From Tieghemiomyces parasiticus (lineage: Eukaryota > Kickxellomycota > Dimargaritomycetes > Dimargaritales > Dimargaritaceae): a stretch of DNA of 35,744 nt. The DNA lies in the NCBI GenBank assembly GCA_027575765.1, contig JANBPT010000443.1, positions 1-35,744 on the forward strand, written 5' to 3'. Positions 1 to 9,231 of this stretch are shown one piece after another. The position numbers were made by a program, and so were the translations under genes. The notes beneath the pieces were generated by a model. The model saw only the letters and a program-made list of their open reading frames with translations. It searched no databases and had not been told where the DNA came from. Within the stretch, counting starts at the first letter, position 1, and each line of letters begins with the position of its first letter.

Positions 1-215
1 TTGCTCGACAGGTCGGTCACTTGTTGCTTGCGCTGCTGGTAAGCGCTGGTGTATGGTATACGTGCCTTAATCCAGCTACGTACGCCCGTCGAGCGCTCTG
101 TATCAGCGGTAGGTGTGCCTGAAGGTTCATTGTGGCCGAACAGACCTGCCGATGCAGGCGCGGGGAACGCTCCATAGACAACGAGTGCCACGGAGATGAC
201 AATGCTGGTACGCAT
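1..215 (-). CDS. Predicted secreted protein, 5' part (runs off the window edge)
   Basis: The frame opens at ATG 215-213 and stays open to base 1, giving 71 complete codons with no stop, so the gene continues left of the window. The first 23 or so residues form a typical signal peptide: MRTS, then a hydrophobic stretch IVISVALVVYGAF, then PAPASA just before the likely cleavage at GLF. The exported part is rich in Ser, Thr and Pro and then becomes basic (WIKAR, QQRKQQ). It lies head-to-tail with the two paralogous secreted-protein genes at 1213-2313 and 5725-6834 and shares their TATA placement and a 12-base leader motif, so it is probably a third family member. That cannot be proven, because the diagnostic C-terminal block would lie outside the window. 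Another frame (17-202) is also open here but lacks a signal peptide. Function unknown. Confidence 0.62.
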   Translation of the reverse strand, partial: MRTSIVISVALVVYGAFPAPASAGLFGHNEPSGTPTADTERSTGVRSWIKARIPYTSAYQQRKQQVTDLSS

Positions 216-300
216 GGTACAGGTCGCGGTTGTATTAAAGCAAGACGTGGATGAGTGTGTCGTGGGGCGGCAGGGTTGAAGGCCAGGCGGCGTGGATTGG

Positions 301-312
301 GTGTAGTATTGC
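301..312 (-). promoter_or_regulatory. Shared 12-base leader motif, copy 1
   Basis: The minus strand reads GCAATACTACAC. The identical 12-mer occurs at 6899-6910 before the third gene, and a 10/12 version at 2422-2433 before the second. All three copies lie between the promoter region and the ATG. The role is unknown: a transcript-leader element, a factor site, or a remnant of the duplication. Confidence 0.4.
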
Positions 313-401
313 AACTGGACAGGGTGGTCGGAGACTATAATTCGAGTGAGTGGCAAGGAAGGGGAGTGGACTGGCACATCACTAGGCCGTGTGCAACCCG
401 G

Positions 402-409
402 TATTTATA
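402..409 (-). promoter_or_regulatory. TATA box of the partial secreted-protein gene
   Basis: The minus strand reads CTTATAAATAC here, a near-ideal TATA box, 194 bases before the ATG at 215. The spacing matches that of the other TATA-bearing genes in the window. Confidence 0.6.
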
Positions 410-1212
410 AGATTCTGGGCACCACTAACGCAGCGCGGGGGAAGCAGAGGGAGGTGGTAGCGAAACAAAGCTACGTGCAGCGGAAATAAGGCGATAAAGA
501 GGCCAGCACGGCGTCCGGCGCCTCCATCCCCTCCTATCCTAGCTGTGCAAGCCAACAGGCAGCAGTTGCACTCCTGCGAGTGGGTGCGTGTTCTCCGCCG
601 TCCGCCTTCGCAGTCCCGTCAACTATAGTATACGGCAGACAGACCTTCCCCTGCCAGCGGGACGCGCTGGTTGTGCTTTGTGCGGATCGGGTCCCAGCCA
701 ATGGTTAGATGCACGGTGATTCTTTCGACAGCCCTCGGTCACCAGACCATCAGCTCCGGGTGCGTTGGTTTGTCTCCTCTGCCGTATAATCGAACTCGGT
801 CCCTGACAATCGCCTCGCCCTATCACTCCTTTCCCTAATCGGCTGGAAACCGACCTTCACTCACCCCTTCCCTAATTAACCAAGAGTTAGTCAGGAACCT
901 CCGCCTTCTTGCTAAACTCACTTGGTGACTTTTTTTCTGGCTTTTGACTTTCGCCAGGGGTAAAGAAGATTAGGGGCCAGTAAAGCCCAGCCTGCCGCTA
1001 GGCATATATTGGTGTGGGATGTAAATAAGTAAAACAAAAGCAAAAGCTGGGGTGCACACTCCCAGAACTGAAGTGTATGTATCTCAGGTGACACCGGCGG
1101 ACATTTAAACTGCGTCCTCGAGGGCCCTCAAAGCTGAGCGGTAATGACATAATGGCCAATCCCTTGAATTAACCGGGAGGAACTCATTACCGCAGGCAAA
1201 CACCCCGACAAG

Positions 1213-2313
1213 CTAAACCTGACTAGAATGAACGCCTGGTCCATCCACATTCTTCTGGTCCGGTTCGGAAATCGTGACCATAGGGTCAAGTACGCGTAGG
1301 GAACTCTGCAGGGTCCACCGCATGGCCCATTCGCGGGCACGGTAAGTTCTGTCGTGTGGGGTGTTCTGGGTCAGCAACTGGCGCAGGGCGGCCAGTTCTG
1401 TAACGAGCTCCACGGCGGTTAGAGTGCGGGCTTCGTCCAGGTGCACTTGAAGGTCGTCAAGCCCACCATTGATTTCACGATCGGAATCTCGGCCGACATT
1501 AGCATCGACAGGTCCGGCCTGGTTGACCACATCCCTGTGGTTAGGCAAATCAACGGAGGGATTGGTCCCGCGGAGGACTCTCGGGCTGGCCGGAGTATGC
1601 GGGGGTTCCGGCTGGTTGTTACGGCTGAGGAGTTCGAATAGTGGGATGGGGTAGGAGCCCGATGTACCGAGCCCAGACTTAGCGGGCACGGCCACACGTT
1701 CCTGCTCACCGTTACGCGTGAGCTTCCAGGTTTCTTTGTCACTTTCCCCGCTTGATAAGATCCCGTCCGACCCGGCAGTCTGGTGGGGTGGTAGAGAAGA
1801 GATTGGCTGATACTGACGCGGTGTTAGCTTGGGCTTCTCCGAGTCGCTGCTGGGTAGGGTGGATTTTTTAGAGGTCAGCGGAGGTGCAGGGAGTGGGCGA
1901 GTGGGTGGAGGAGGCGTCCGGTCCTCGACCATGTTGTCACTTGCCGAACCAAACAGTACCCTTTGCGCATATATTGCCGCATCGCCCGTCAATTCAGATG
2001 AGCGGTAAACCGGTTTCAACGACGCTAAAGAAGCACGGAATCGAAGCCTTGAGCCCGAACTGTCACTACCTTCATGGTCGCCAAGGAGGAAACTCCCCCA
2101 GTGTCGAAATTTTTCCGCCACCTTGTTCACCCGGTTGGTCCCGGAACTGCCCTCCGCCAGGTTATTCTCGACATGTTTCGAGCGAGGAGGCAACGTTGGC
2201 GGATCTGAGGGTACTAAGGGAGGTCGGAACGGGCCCTGGGCCATAAGAGATTCCGTGGCTTGAACCCGGCCAAAGGCAACAAGGAGAGCAGTGGCAAGCA
2301 GGAAAACACGCAT
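1213..2313 (-). CDS. Secreted Pro/Ser-rich protein with conserved C-terminal block (paralog A)
   Basis: This is an uninterrupted frame of 366 codons, ATG at 2313-2311 and TAG at 1215-1213. Residues 1-19 form a signal peptide (MRVFLLATALLVAFGRVQA), so the protein should enter the secretory pathway. The middle is low-complexity, with a proline run at 133-145 (TPPPPTRPLPAPP) that looks like an SH3 ligand. Residues 235-244 (PEPPHTPASP) recur in the paralog. Residues 284-358 form the best conserved block, predicted helical, with EARTLT, RQLL, REWA and RWTLQS motifs; by hand it is 49/75 identical to residues 287-361 of the gene at 5725-6834. No transmembrane segment or known catalytic motif is seen. 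The family is not one I recognise. The pattern of a divergent exported N-terminal region and a conserved C-terminal block suggests a fast-evolving secreted factor; that is inference. Confidence 0.82.
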   Translation of the reverse strand: MRVFLLATALLVAFGRVQATESLMAQGPFRPPLVPSDPPTLPPRSKHVENNLAEGSSGTNRVNKVAEKFRHWGSFLLGDHEGSDSSGSRLRFRASLASLKPVYRSSELTGDAAIYAQRVLFGSASDNMVEDRTPPPPTRPLPAPPLTSKKSTLPSSDSEKPKLTPRQYQPISSLPPHQTAGSDGILSSGESDKETWKLTRNGEQERVAVPAKSGLGTSGSYPIPLFELLSRNNQPEPPHTPASPRVLRGTNPSVDLPNHRDVVNQAGPVDANVGRDSDREINGGLDDLQVHLDEARTLTAVELVTELAALRQLLTQNTPHDRTYRAREWAMRWTLQSSLRVLDPMVTISEPDQKNVDGPGVHSSQV

Positions 2314-5300
2314 GGTTGGCGTGGCGGCTTAAAAGGGGAGGGGGTTGGCAGGTGAAAGAAAAACAAAATAGAGGTGCTGCAGCGGGTTACCAAGAGGTGA
2401 TCGAGTCGACATATGGATGCAGTGCGGTATTGCGTGCTGTAGATCTACGAAGTATTGTCGAGAGGTAGGAAACGGGGTGGTAGTTCCTCAAGTTCAATGG
2501 TGTGCGGTTGACGGTTGAAATACGGAAAGCCCAGGGTGACGCGCAGAAAATAGGTTAGGGAACAAAGTAACTGGCGTGTGCAGGCGGGCGGAGCGAGGTA
2601 CTTATCCTCCACATAATCGGCATACCGCCGTTCGCTCGGCTATGCGACCCCCAACGAACGTTTGCCGTGCTGCTATCCACCAAGTCCGCCCTCACCCCGA
2701 TGGGCAACTTTAGTGGCGACAGAGCTGGTCCGCCGTGTAACCGCTGTCGGGTATGACATTGACTCTCATTTCCTCGGCTCCGCCTTACGGTCCGCCTTTA
2801 CTATTTAGATACCGATGGCGACCCGTGTTGGGCAAGTTACGAATCCTGTCGACAACAGGCATGGCCGATTCCTACGCCTGTAATTGTGGCCGTATTGTTG
2901 CCTTTGCGTTATTAGGGGATCGCCTCCTCCGCCCCAGTCGTTAATTGGACCCTAAATCTGGAAGACGCCCCGCCTATGGTGCAACTAAATAGTACCCTCC
3001 GCCACATTCGGTGGTTTGTGGTCGCAGCTCTTCGTTAAGCGGCGCGCATCCGGTTTAGAGCTTAACGATGTCAGCCACTACGCTAAAACAACCCAATCGG
3101 GAGTACAATTGTTGCTCATAGCTCTGGTGTGTAACACTTAGGGGCTCGTCCCGGTAGAGGGAAAAAAGGGGGAACAATAGTTATTGCATGGCCTTCCTTT
3201 CCTACTACTTCCTTGCAGGGCGGCGTCCTTTGAGGGCCGTATACATGTATGGATGGGCACCATTTTATTGATTAACGAGCGCCGAACCCTAGTCGAATGG
3301 TGGCAGGAATGATATAGCAATGTACCGCCGTCTCCTGTTCGTTAACGAGATGGACTGAGTAGACCTTCGTCTACAATCATAATGTAGGAGAGCTAGATAA
3401 TCACAAGGACTTTCTGCTCCAGCGTACAGCGGACTTCGTAAAAGACGCGGTACAGGCTTGGCAAACGGACTAATACTAGTGTAGGAGTAGTTCACGTCGT
3501 GTATAGTCGCGCCATTTGGTAATCCAACCGATGACTGATGGCTATACCGAATCTCATCCACTCGCCTGGTCTCTGACCAGGCTGTCTTCCGTATAAATCC
3601 CATAATTTTTCCCCACAATAATGAACACTGCACCACATAAACCGCTGGAACATAATTTTGCGTCCATCTAAGTACCACGTGCATTATAAAGCGTTTACCA
3701 ACGTATAATATCATCCTTGCTACCAGTTCCAATTTCATCAGCTTACGTCCATCGACAGTATGTACGCGACCCTCGCTTACCGTTTCCACGGTGGCCCAAC
3801 TCCATAGGCACCGCTCACGAATACCATGGACGCTGCCGGCTTGATCTTCAAGCCTTTGCCTTCTCTGGTTGGAACAACGTACAGCGTATAAATTCAAATT
3901 CCGAAGATGCAGTGACGAGGGTTAATTGTAATGATTAAAATACACCCAATGGGGAGTCCGCGGGATTGCGGGCGTGTTTACTGTTGAGTCAGAGCCCACA
4001 GTTAAACATACAACGGCGAGGACCCAAAGTTTAACCGGTAGGATGAGTAGGCCGCTTGTATGGTGGGCAGTGATTAAACGCCGGTCATACCATATATAGT
4101 GCGAATGTGTAAACATCCGAGAATGCATCAGGCCCAGAAAACTAAGGATGGCCAGATCCTTTTGCGTAAAGAATACCAACCCAGAGAGCTAGCCTTTCCA
4201 ACAACAAGCACACGCAGTGGTTCTTTTTTCTTTCATCGGGATTACTATGGCACCGAGGAGAAGGGTGCGTCGGAGTGATTCCTCGACCACGCAATCTGGA
4301 GGGTAGGCAACAGCATTAATAGGAACTCATCAGGACGGCTCGAATCAGTTGGTCGCGGTAGAATCAACTGGTTGTATCAATGGCCCCATTATGGTAGGGT
4401 GACGGTGGGCCGTGATACGTGACCGTTAGGCCCGGCGCGCTCGATCCTGTTCGGCTGTCAGTATCTCATGGGGTTAAGCCATAGGCGTCGAGTGCACATA
4501 ATTTGTATCAGGATTCCTTGCCTCGGAGCTCAGTTAAGCCACGAAGAGGCAGGTCAGGGAGGGTTGTGGTATGAGCGATGGTATTGCGGGTGGGTGGGGA
4601 AGGTGGCGGGGTTGTGCTCTAGTCCAGTACTGGTTGTACTACGGAAGGAACCAAGGGTGGTTACGCATGGTAATGATCGAGCGTGCCAGTAGTGAGTCCA
4701 TGGTGCGTGCCAAAAATACTAAACCTGGCGAAGAACGAGTGGACCACAATGGAGACAGGTCTGTGTCGGTAAGCGAAGAATTTTTAAAAAGGAACGTGGG
4801 CCGGGGGAAGGGGTCCAGGAAGCCAGGTCAGGTCAAACTGGCCCTTGAATCCGGCGCCATATTATACAAGCCTGCGTGAGTGGCGCCTGACTGTAGAAGT
4901 GGCCAGGGCCCCGTTAGCCCCGCAATATACACCTCAGGGCCAGGGGGTCAGCCTGAAATGGTGCAAGGGCTCACAACCTGGACTCCCGGTTACAACGGAA
5001 GTGGCACTTAGACCTCCACGGAAGCCATGTTAACCCCGGGCACCACGACCCAGTGAGAAGTGGCTTGCACTGGACACTATCACCTAGTCCCTATGGACCC
5101 CATCCTTCTCCTCCCCCTTGCCTAAAATTTACTACATGCCCATTCGGTCCGATGCCTTGATGTACAACTATCCCTACGGTACCTATTATGCCTTATCCGT
5201 TTATCCCGGCTCATTCTGCTCAGCATACCTCACCTCCACCGGCTAAAATTTTACCGCTGCCATGTAAAGGGGATACCTGGTCAATTGTAGACCTATTATT

Positions 5301-5724
5301 CGTTACACCACCGCCGCCGGCGCCCCCTTTACCGCTCCCGCTGACAGCCGGTAAGCCTTCGTGGTACAAGGCGAAGGCTGTATCGGACCTCAGCTAGGTA
5401 GTTGACCTGCTCCTTGCCGTCCAGCTCATCCTTCCGCTTTTGACCCCGTTAAAATGGTTCAAGAAAACATGACCTGGACTTCGACAGCCGGGTCAATAAT
5501 CCCGCTGCACTTCAGCCTCACATGTGGCAGGCAGTGGACTGGTTTAATGTAAACTTTTCGTATCGAATCTCTATAATTGTAATGATAGCTATGCGCTGCG
5601 AATAGACCTGCTACGATGGTTGACATCGCAAACTTCTATATCATCAAAGTAAAAACGAAGCCTAATTTAAAATAAGGTAAAAAAAAAGGAGTATGCATTC
5701 AGTGGTATGAAGGAAACTATTTAA
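2314..5724. other. Long gene-poor interval between paralogs A and B
   Basis: I find no supportable gene in these 3.4 kb. The longest open frame (3289-3897, minus) begins at TTG, has no family resemblance and is of a length expected by chance in 35 kb. Frames around 4468-4879 (G-rich, plus) and 5188-5397 (Pro-rich, plus) are equally unconvincing. The first few hundred bases carry the leader and promoter of paralog A, and 5640-5724 is an A-rich stretch after the stop of paralog B. Confidence 0.5.
2422..2433 (-). promoter_or_regulatory. Shared 12-base leader motif, copy 2
   Basis: The minus strand reads GCAATACCGCAC, 10/12 identical to the motif before the flanking family members, 109 bases before the ATG at 2313. 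No good TATA box is found for this gene; the nearest candidate, GGATAAGTACC near 2598-2608, is weak. Confidence 0.3.
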
Positions 5725-6834
5725 TTACGCTCTATCAAGCCGAACTATCGACCCGTCTGCGCTCTTCTGGCCTGGTTCGGAAAGCTTAATCTTAGGGTCA
5801 AGTATGCGCAGGTAACTCTGCAGGGTCCACCGCAGGGCCCACTCACGATGGCGGAGAGTGATGTCGTTCGAGGTGTCCTTTTCCAGCAACTGGCGCACGG
5901 TGGCCAGTCCTAAAACGAGCTCTACGGTGGTGAGAGTGCGGGCTTCGCCCAGGTACACCTGAAGGTCGCCAAGTCCACTCTTGGTGCTGACTTGGCTAGT
6001 ATCTTGGCTGATATTCGAATCGGCGGTGCCGACCTGGCCGACCACGCTCGAGCGCGTCAGCAGGTCGGATGAGGAATTGACCCGACTGAGGGCGCTTGGG
6101 CTATCTGGAGTGTGCGGAGGTTCTGGGTGGTAGGGTCCATTATATCTCGCATGCCGCGGGGGCAGCGGGGGACTGAACTTCACATTATCTGAGGCTCCCG
6201 GGAGTATGGTTGACCTAGTCCCAGACCGTGGGGGCAGGGTTGCACTAACCGCCTCCAGTTCTCTAATCAATTTTTCGGTCGATTCGCTTGATAGGCTGTC
6301 CTTGTCGGGATCCCGATCGAGTGAAGTAACCGCGGTTGTGAACGATGCAGAGCCGTCCAAAGAGCTAGATTCTAGCCGTTCGAGGGGAGACACGATAGGG
6401 CTCGGCTGTGGGGCTTTAGTTAATCCAGCGTGGGGAGAGTCCGGATTCGTGCCTGGGGTAATGAGCTGGTATTTTTCGGCATAGGATACATCGGTATCTG
6501 GTGGCATATCCATACTCGGCTGGGTAGCGACTTGTCGGATGGACCTCCAGGGGTTGTTATGACAGTTGGCACTTCCCGTGCCCCCAGACGGGTGTTGGGA
6601 GTGGCACACGGAGGACACCAAGCGCTGCCACTTAGCGACGACTCTGTCCCGCTTCCGGGTCACCATATGGGATGGGTTCACCCTATCAGCCTGCGCAGAC
6701 GGCAGTGGATCTGTAAACGACGGGGAATTATTCAGCATAGGCTGGTGGAGATTGGTGTCCCCAGTGGGCGTTCCGTTGGTGAATGAGGTAGTCAGAGTCA
6801 ATACCCCGAGGGAGATATATAGCTGAGTGCGCAT
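5725..6834 (-). CDS. Secreted Pro/Ser-rich protein with conserved C-terminal block (paralog B)
   Basis: The frame has 369 codons, ATG at 6834-6832 and TAA at 5727-5725, with no intron. Residues 1 to about 20 form a signal peptide (MRTQLYISLGVLTLTTSFTN). The exported part is rich in Ser, Thr and Pro. Residues 221-228 (SPPLPPRH) form a proline-rich motif at about the place of the one in paralog A. Residues 237-246 (PEPPHTPDSP) match paralog A almost exactly, and residues 287-361 are about 65 percent identical to its C-terminal block (DLQVYLGEARTLT, REWALRWTLQS, LRILDP). Outside these blocks the two proteins hardly align, so change is concentrated in the N-terminal two thirds. Cys 77 and Cys 91 could pair after export. 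Leader bases just before the ATG also resemble those of paralog A. Function unknown. Confidence 0.82.
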   Translation of the reverse strand: MRTQLYISLGVLTLTTSFTNGTPTGDTNLHQPMLNNSPSFTDPLPSAQADRVNPSHMVTRKRDRVVAKWQRLVSSVCHSQHPSGGTGSANCHNNPWRSIRQVATQPSMDMPPDTDVSYAEKYQLITPGTNPDSPHAGLTKAPQPSPIVSPLERLESSSLDGSASFTTAVTSLDRDPDKDSLSSESTEKLIRELEAVSATLPPRSGTRSTILPGASDNVKFSPPLPPRHARYNGPYHPEPPHTPDSPSALSRVNSSSDLLTRSSVVGQVGTADSNISQDTSQVSTKSGLGDLQVYLGEARTLTTVELVLGLATVRQLLEKDTSNDITLRHREWALRWTLQSYLRILDPKIKLSEPGQKSADGSIVRLDRA

Positions 6835-6898
6835 AGTAGGTATAGGCGGAGTTTAAAAGGGAGCAAAGGAGGGTGGTGAACTGAAGCTAGCGAACCGC

Positions 6899-6910
6899 GT
6901 GTAGTATTGC
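6899..6910 (-). promoter_or_regulatory. Shared 12-base leader motif, copy 3
   Basis: The minus strand reads GCAATACTACAC, identical to the copy at 301-312, 65 bases before the ATG at 6834 and about 126 bases after the TATA box. It is probably inside the transcribed leader. Confidence 0.4.
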
Positions 6911-7035
6911 TTAATTACGGAATTGTGACGGTGACGAAGCGAAGCCAGGTGCATAGGGTAAGAGGAAAATCGTAAAGTACCTCCAGATAAGATTTAATCG
7001 AAGTGAGCACTCGGAGGAATGAGGAATGTCGGTGA

Positions 7036-7043
7036 TTTTTATA
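7036..7043 (-). promoter_or_regulatory. TATA box of paralog B
   Basis: The minus strand reads GGTTATAAAAATC, a good TATA box 209 bases before the ATG at 6834, close to the spacing of the other TATA-bearing genes. Confidence 0.5.
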
Positions 7044-8846
7044 ACCGATTTATTTGTCTAACCTGGAAACAGGTCAATGATATTTGGGAGGTCAAAATGC
7101 GGCGGACAAGTGGGGTTTGAATCTCATCCACCCAACTTCGCCCTGTTACACTTGTACGGTCCTGGTCCGGTACACAGCGAGTACAGAATCGCTCGCAGCC
7201 ACTAGTCTAACAATAGAGAGTGGTGTCAAGTGTTTTCCCATTGGTCTGATCTTGCTTCGTTGGCTAAGAGACGACCGCCTCGTTTGCCCACTCAAGCCTC
7301 TTGGGCCCCACCCGGCCGTTGAACCCGCTCCCATGTTTATTTACAATAGAAAAACACGGTTTAGATCCTGCAGTCCAGTCGTGAAAAAAAATATTCACGG
7401 GAAACGTCCAATTGGCAACGTGTGAGCTAGGCCGCTCGGGACTTAACCACGAGTGTGGCGCCCATATGCGAACTCTCCAAGCTACCGACTGCCGAGTCCG
7501 CCCTGCAACCTTCGGCGGGCAACTAAGCGGCCTCGCACCACCTGGCCTTGCACCTTACATCAATGCAGGACTCCGCCCTCCTCCCTGATCCGTTCTCCGC
7601 CTGTTAACCTACTTCTCATATTGTTTAGCATTCCTAGTACTCTTGTCCCCTCTTCTCTTCTACACCTATCACACTCCTACGCTCTCGCCCTACCTCTCTC
7701 GCTTCTCACAGCTCGTATTCGTCTTGCGCTAGCCCTCACCCTAACGTTCGTTTACTAGTTACACTGTCGCACCTCAATAAAACCATTACGCCCCCTACCT
7801 CCACCAGTGCCCTATAGCGACATCACAATGAAAATCGCCCGCTCATGGAGGTGGTTAAGAGGTGACCCACAAATGACCCAACGTTTGGTGTGCCCACTGT
7901 GCTTGGATACGGGACAAAGTTGAAGCGTAAGACAGAGGAGGAGAAGGTAGAGAGGCACTGGGCAGCTCCTGCAGTGGCGGGCGGTGTCCGTGGTGGGTGA
8001 AAATCTACACAAAGCAGCCAGATGTCAAAGGTAAAGGCAATTTGTATATCGCCGCCTTTACTAACAGCCCTCAATTCCTCCCTCATCCTCACCGCCCTCC
8101 GGTTTTAAGGCAGGCTGCGCTCGTTGCTACCACCCCAGGTGTACTACGGGCCATCACCCAGACGAGGCAGAGCGGAGCAGGCATCTACGTAATACCTGAG
8201 TACTACAGCTAGCTACTGGTATCCAAAGTCTCATATTTTGGTATTAGCTGGCTTTCCTGACCCAAACTGTCGTTCACGCCAATGCCCCTAAGGAGGGACA
8301 GGCCGCGGCAACCAATGTTTCCCGGTAACAATTTAATATATTATAAATTGACACTGTAAGGCTACCCAACATTGAGGACGCCAATGGGAGAAAAGGATAC
8401 ATAGTTCCAGCTCATAACAATGGATCAAAAGAGACAGATTAATGTGCCCTACTACAGTGGTCGACAATCACTTTTTTCCGCATAGCTATAATGTCGTTGC
8501 AGTGGCATATACTCGAGCGTCGGTAAATCCGTCGCGAAGTGACGCTAGGACGAGAGGCGGCCTACCAGTCCCAACAATGAAGAACATATGCCAATCTTCA
8601 CCGCGCGACGCTAGTCACATTGGTGAATGGAGAGGCGTGAATGCGGCCAGTGCGCACTGACTAGTGCTCGATATGCAGGGTCATGTAGAACATTAGTGGT
8701 TTTACGGAGCAAAGACCGGCGCTAATTACGGCCGAGATGGTGGATTATCATTCTGGAAAATCGTTTCGCCCTGTCCCTCCCCCTCCTTGCATACCTCTGC
8801 TTTGACCCTTCGCTCTACTCCGTAACCTCGTCACAGTCAATTTTCG

Positions 8847-8854
8847 TATATAAC
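8847..8854 (+). promoter_or_regulatory. TATA box of the small secreted peptide gene
   Basis: TATATAAC, 196 bases before the ATG at 9043. A C/T-rich leader follows (8935-9042), typical of fungal promoters with a pyrimidine-rich start region. Confidence 0.5.
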
Positions 8855-9042
8855 TAGGGGCGGTTCACCGAAAGTCAACGAGCCCAGACAACCATACATT
8901 TTGCACCCATTCTCCGCTCCCCAGTATACAGTGTTCGTCCGCTCGGACCAGCCTCTATTTACCGCACCTTTTTTTTCCATCTCATTTGCACCTAGGTTCA
9001 CAACCACTGTCATTTTATTAGTGCTACTCATACCCGCTCACC

Positions 9043-9231
9043 ATGAATCTGCGTTCCATTGCCATCCTCGTCGTGTTGACCTCAGCTGTGACGGCCCAGC
9101 CCATCGCGTCTGAGGAGGCCCACTTGGAGCGCCGTTGGCTTCCGTTAATCCGGGCCGGCTTTTCAGTCGCCAGAGGGGCTTACAAAGTAGGGAAGGTCAT
9201 CGGCGGCGCCCTAAGCGGTAATAAGAACTAG
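9043..9231 (+). CDS. Small secreted cationic peptide precursor (antimicrobial-peptide-like)
   Basis: The frame has 62 codons, with ATG in good context (CTCACCATGA) and stop TAG. Residues 1-18 form a textbook signal peptide (MNLRSIAILVVLTSAVTA). Residues 19-31 form a short acidic pro-piece containing EEAHLE and ending in Arg30-Arg31, a dibasic site of the kind cut by Kex2/furin proteases in the Golgi. The remaining 31 residues (32-62) start WLPLIRAGF and carry five Arg/Lys and no Asp/Glu. They have small and hydrophobic residues spaced as in an amphipathic helix, then a Gly-rich end (VIGGALSGN). This order of parts is that of linear membrane-active host-defence peptides, with the acidic pro-piece masking the charge until cleavage. 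There are no cysteines, so it is not a defensin. It could instead be a signalling peptide or pheromone. I recognise no specific family. Confidence 0.72.
   Translation: MNLRSIAILVVLTSAVTAQPIASEEAHLERRWLPLIRAGFSVARGAYKVGKVIGGALSGNKN

Larger units (their letters stand above)
216..1212. other. Intergenic region between the first two secreted-protein genes
   Basis: It holds the leader and TATA box of the partial gene (to about 410). From about 410 to 1212 I see no convincing gene. The open frame 623-826 is short and resembles nothing I know. The 3' end of the gene at 1213-2313 must lie here, but no AATAAA is present just after its stop. Confidence 0.5.
6835..8846. other. Intergenic region, divergent promoters with pyrimidine-rich tract
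   Basis: It carries the leader and promoter of paralog B (to about 7050, minus strand). A strongly pyrimidine-rich plus-strand tract runs from about 7580 to 7760 and contains TCTACACCTATCACACTC, which recurs near 35290. No gene can be supported; the apparent frames (7453-7758 and others) begin at non-ATG codons or are low-complexity. A second C/T-rich stretch at 8760-8830 precedes the promoter of the peptide gene. Confidence 0.45.

Noticed and set aside
17..202. Open frame of 61 codons on the minus strand at the left edge
   Set aside because: It overlaps, in another frame, the partial gene that starts at 215 with a clear signal peptide; it has no motif of its own.
3289..3897. Open frame of about 200 codons (minus)
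   Set aside because: It starts at TTG, has no family resemblance or promoter, and one such frame is plausible by chance in 35 kb.
4468..4879. Overlapping G-rich plus-strand frames
   Set aside because: There is no motif, promoter or start context; composition alone keeps them open.
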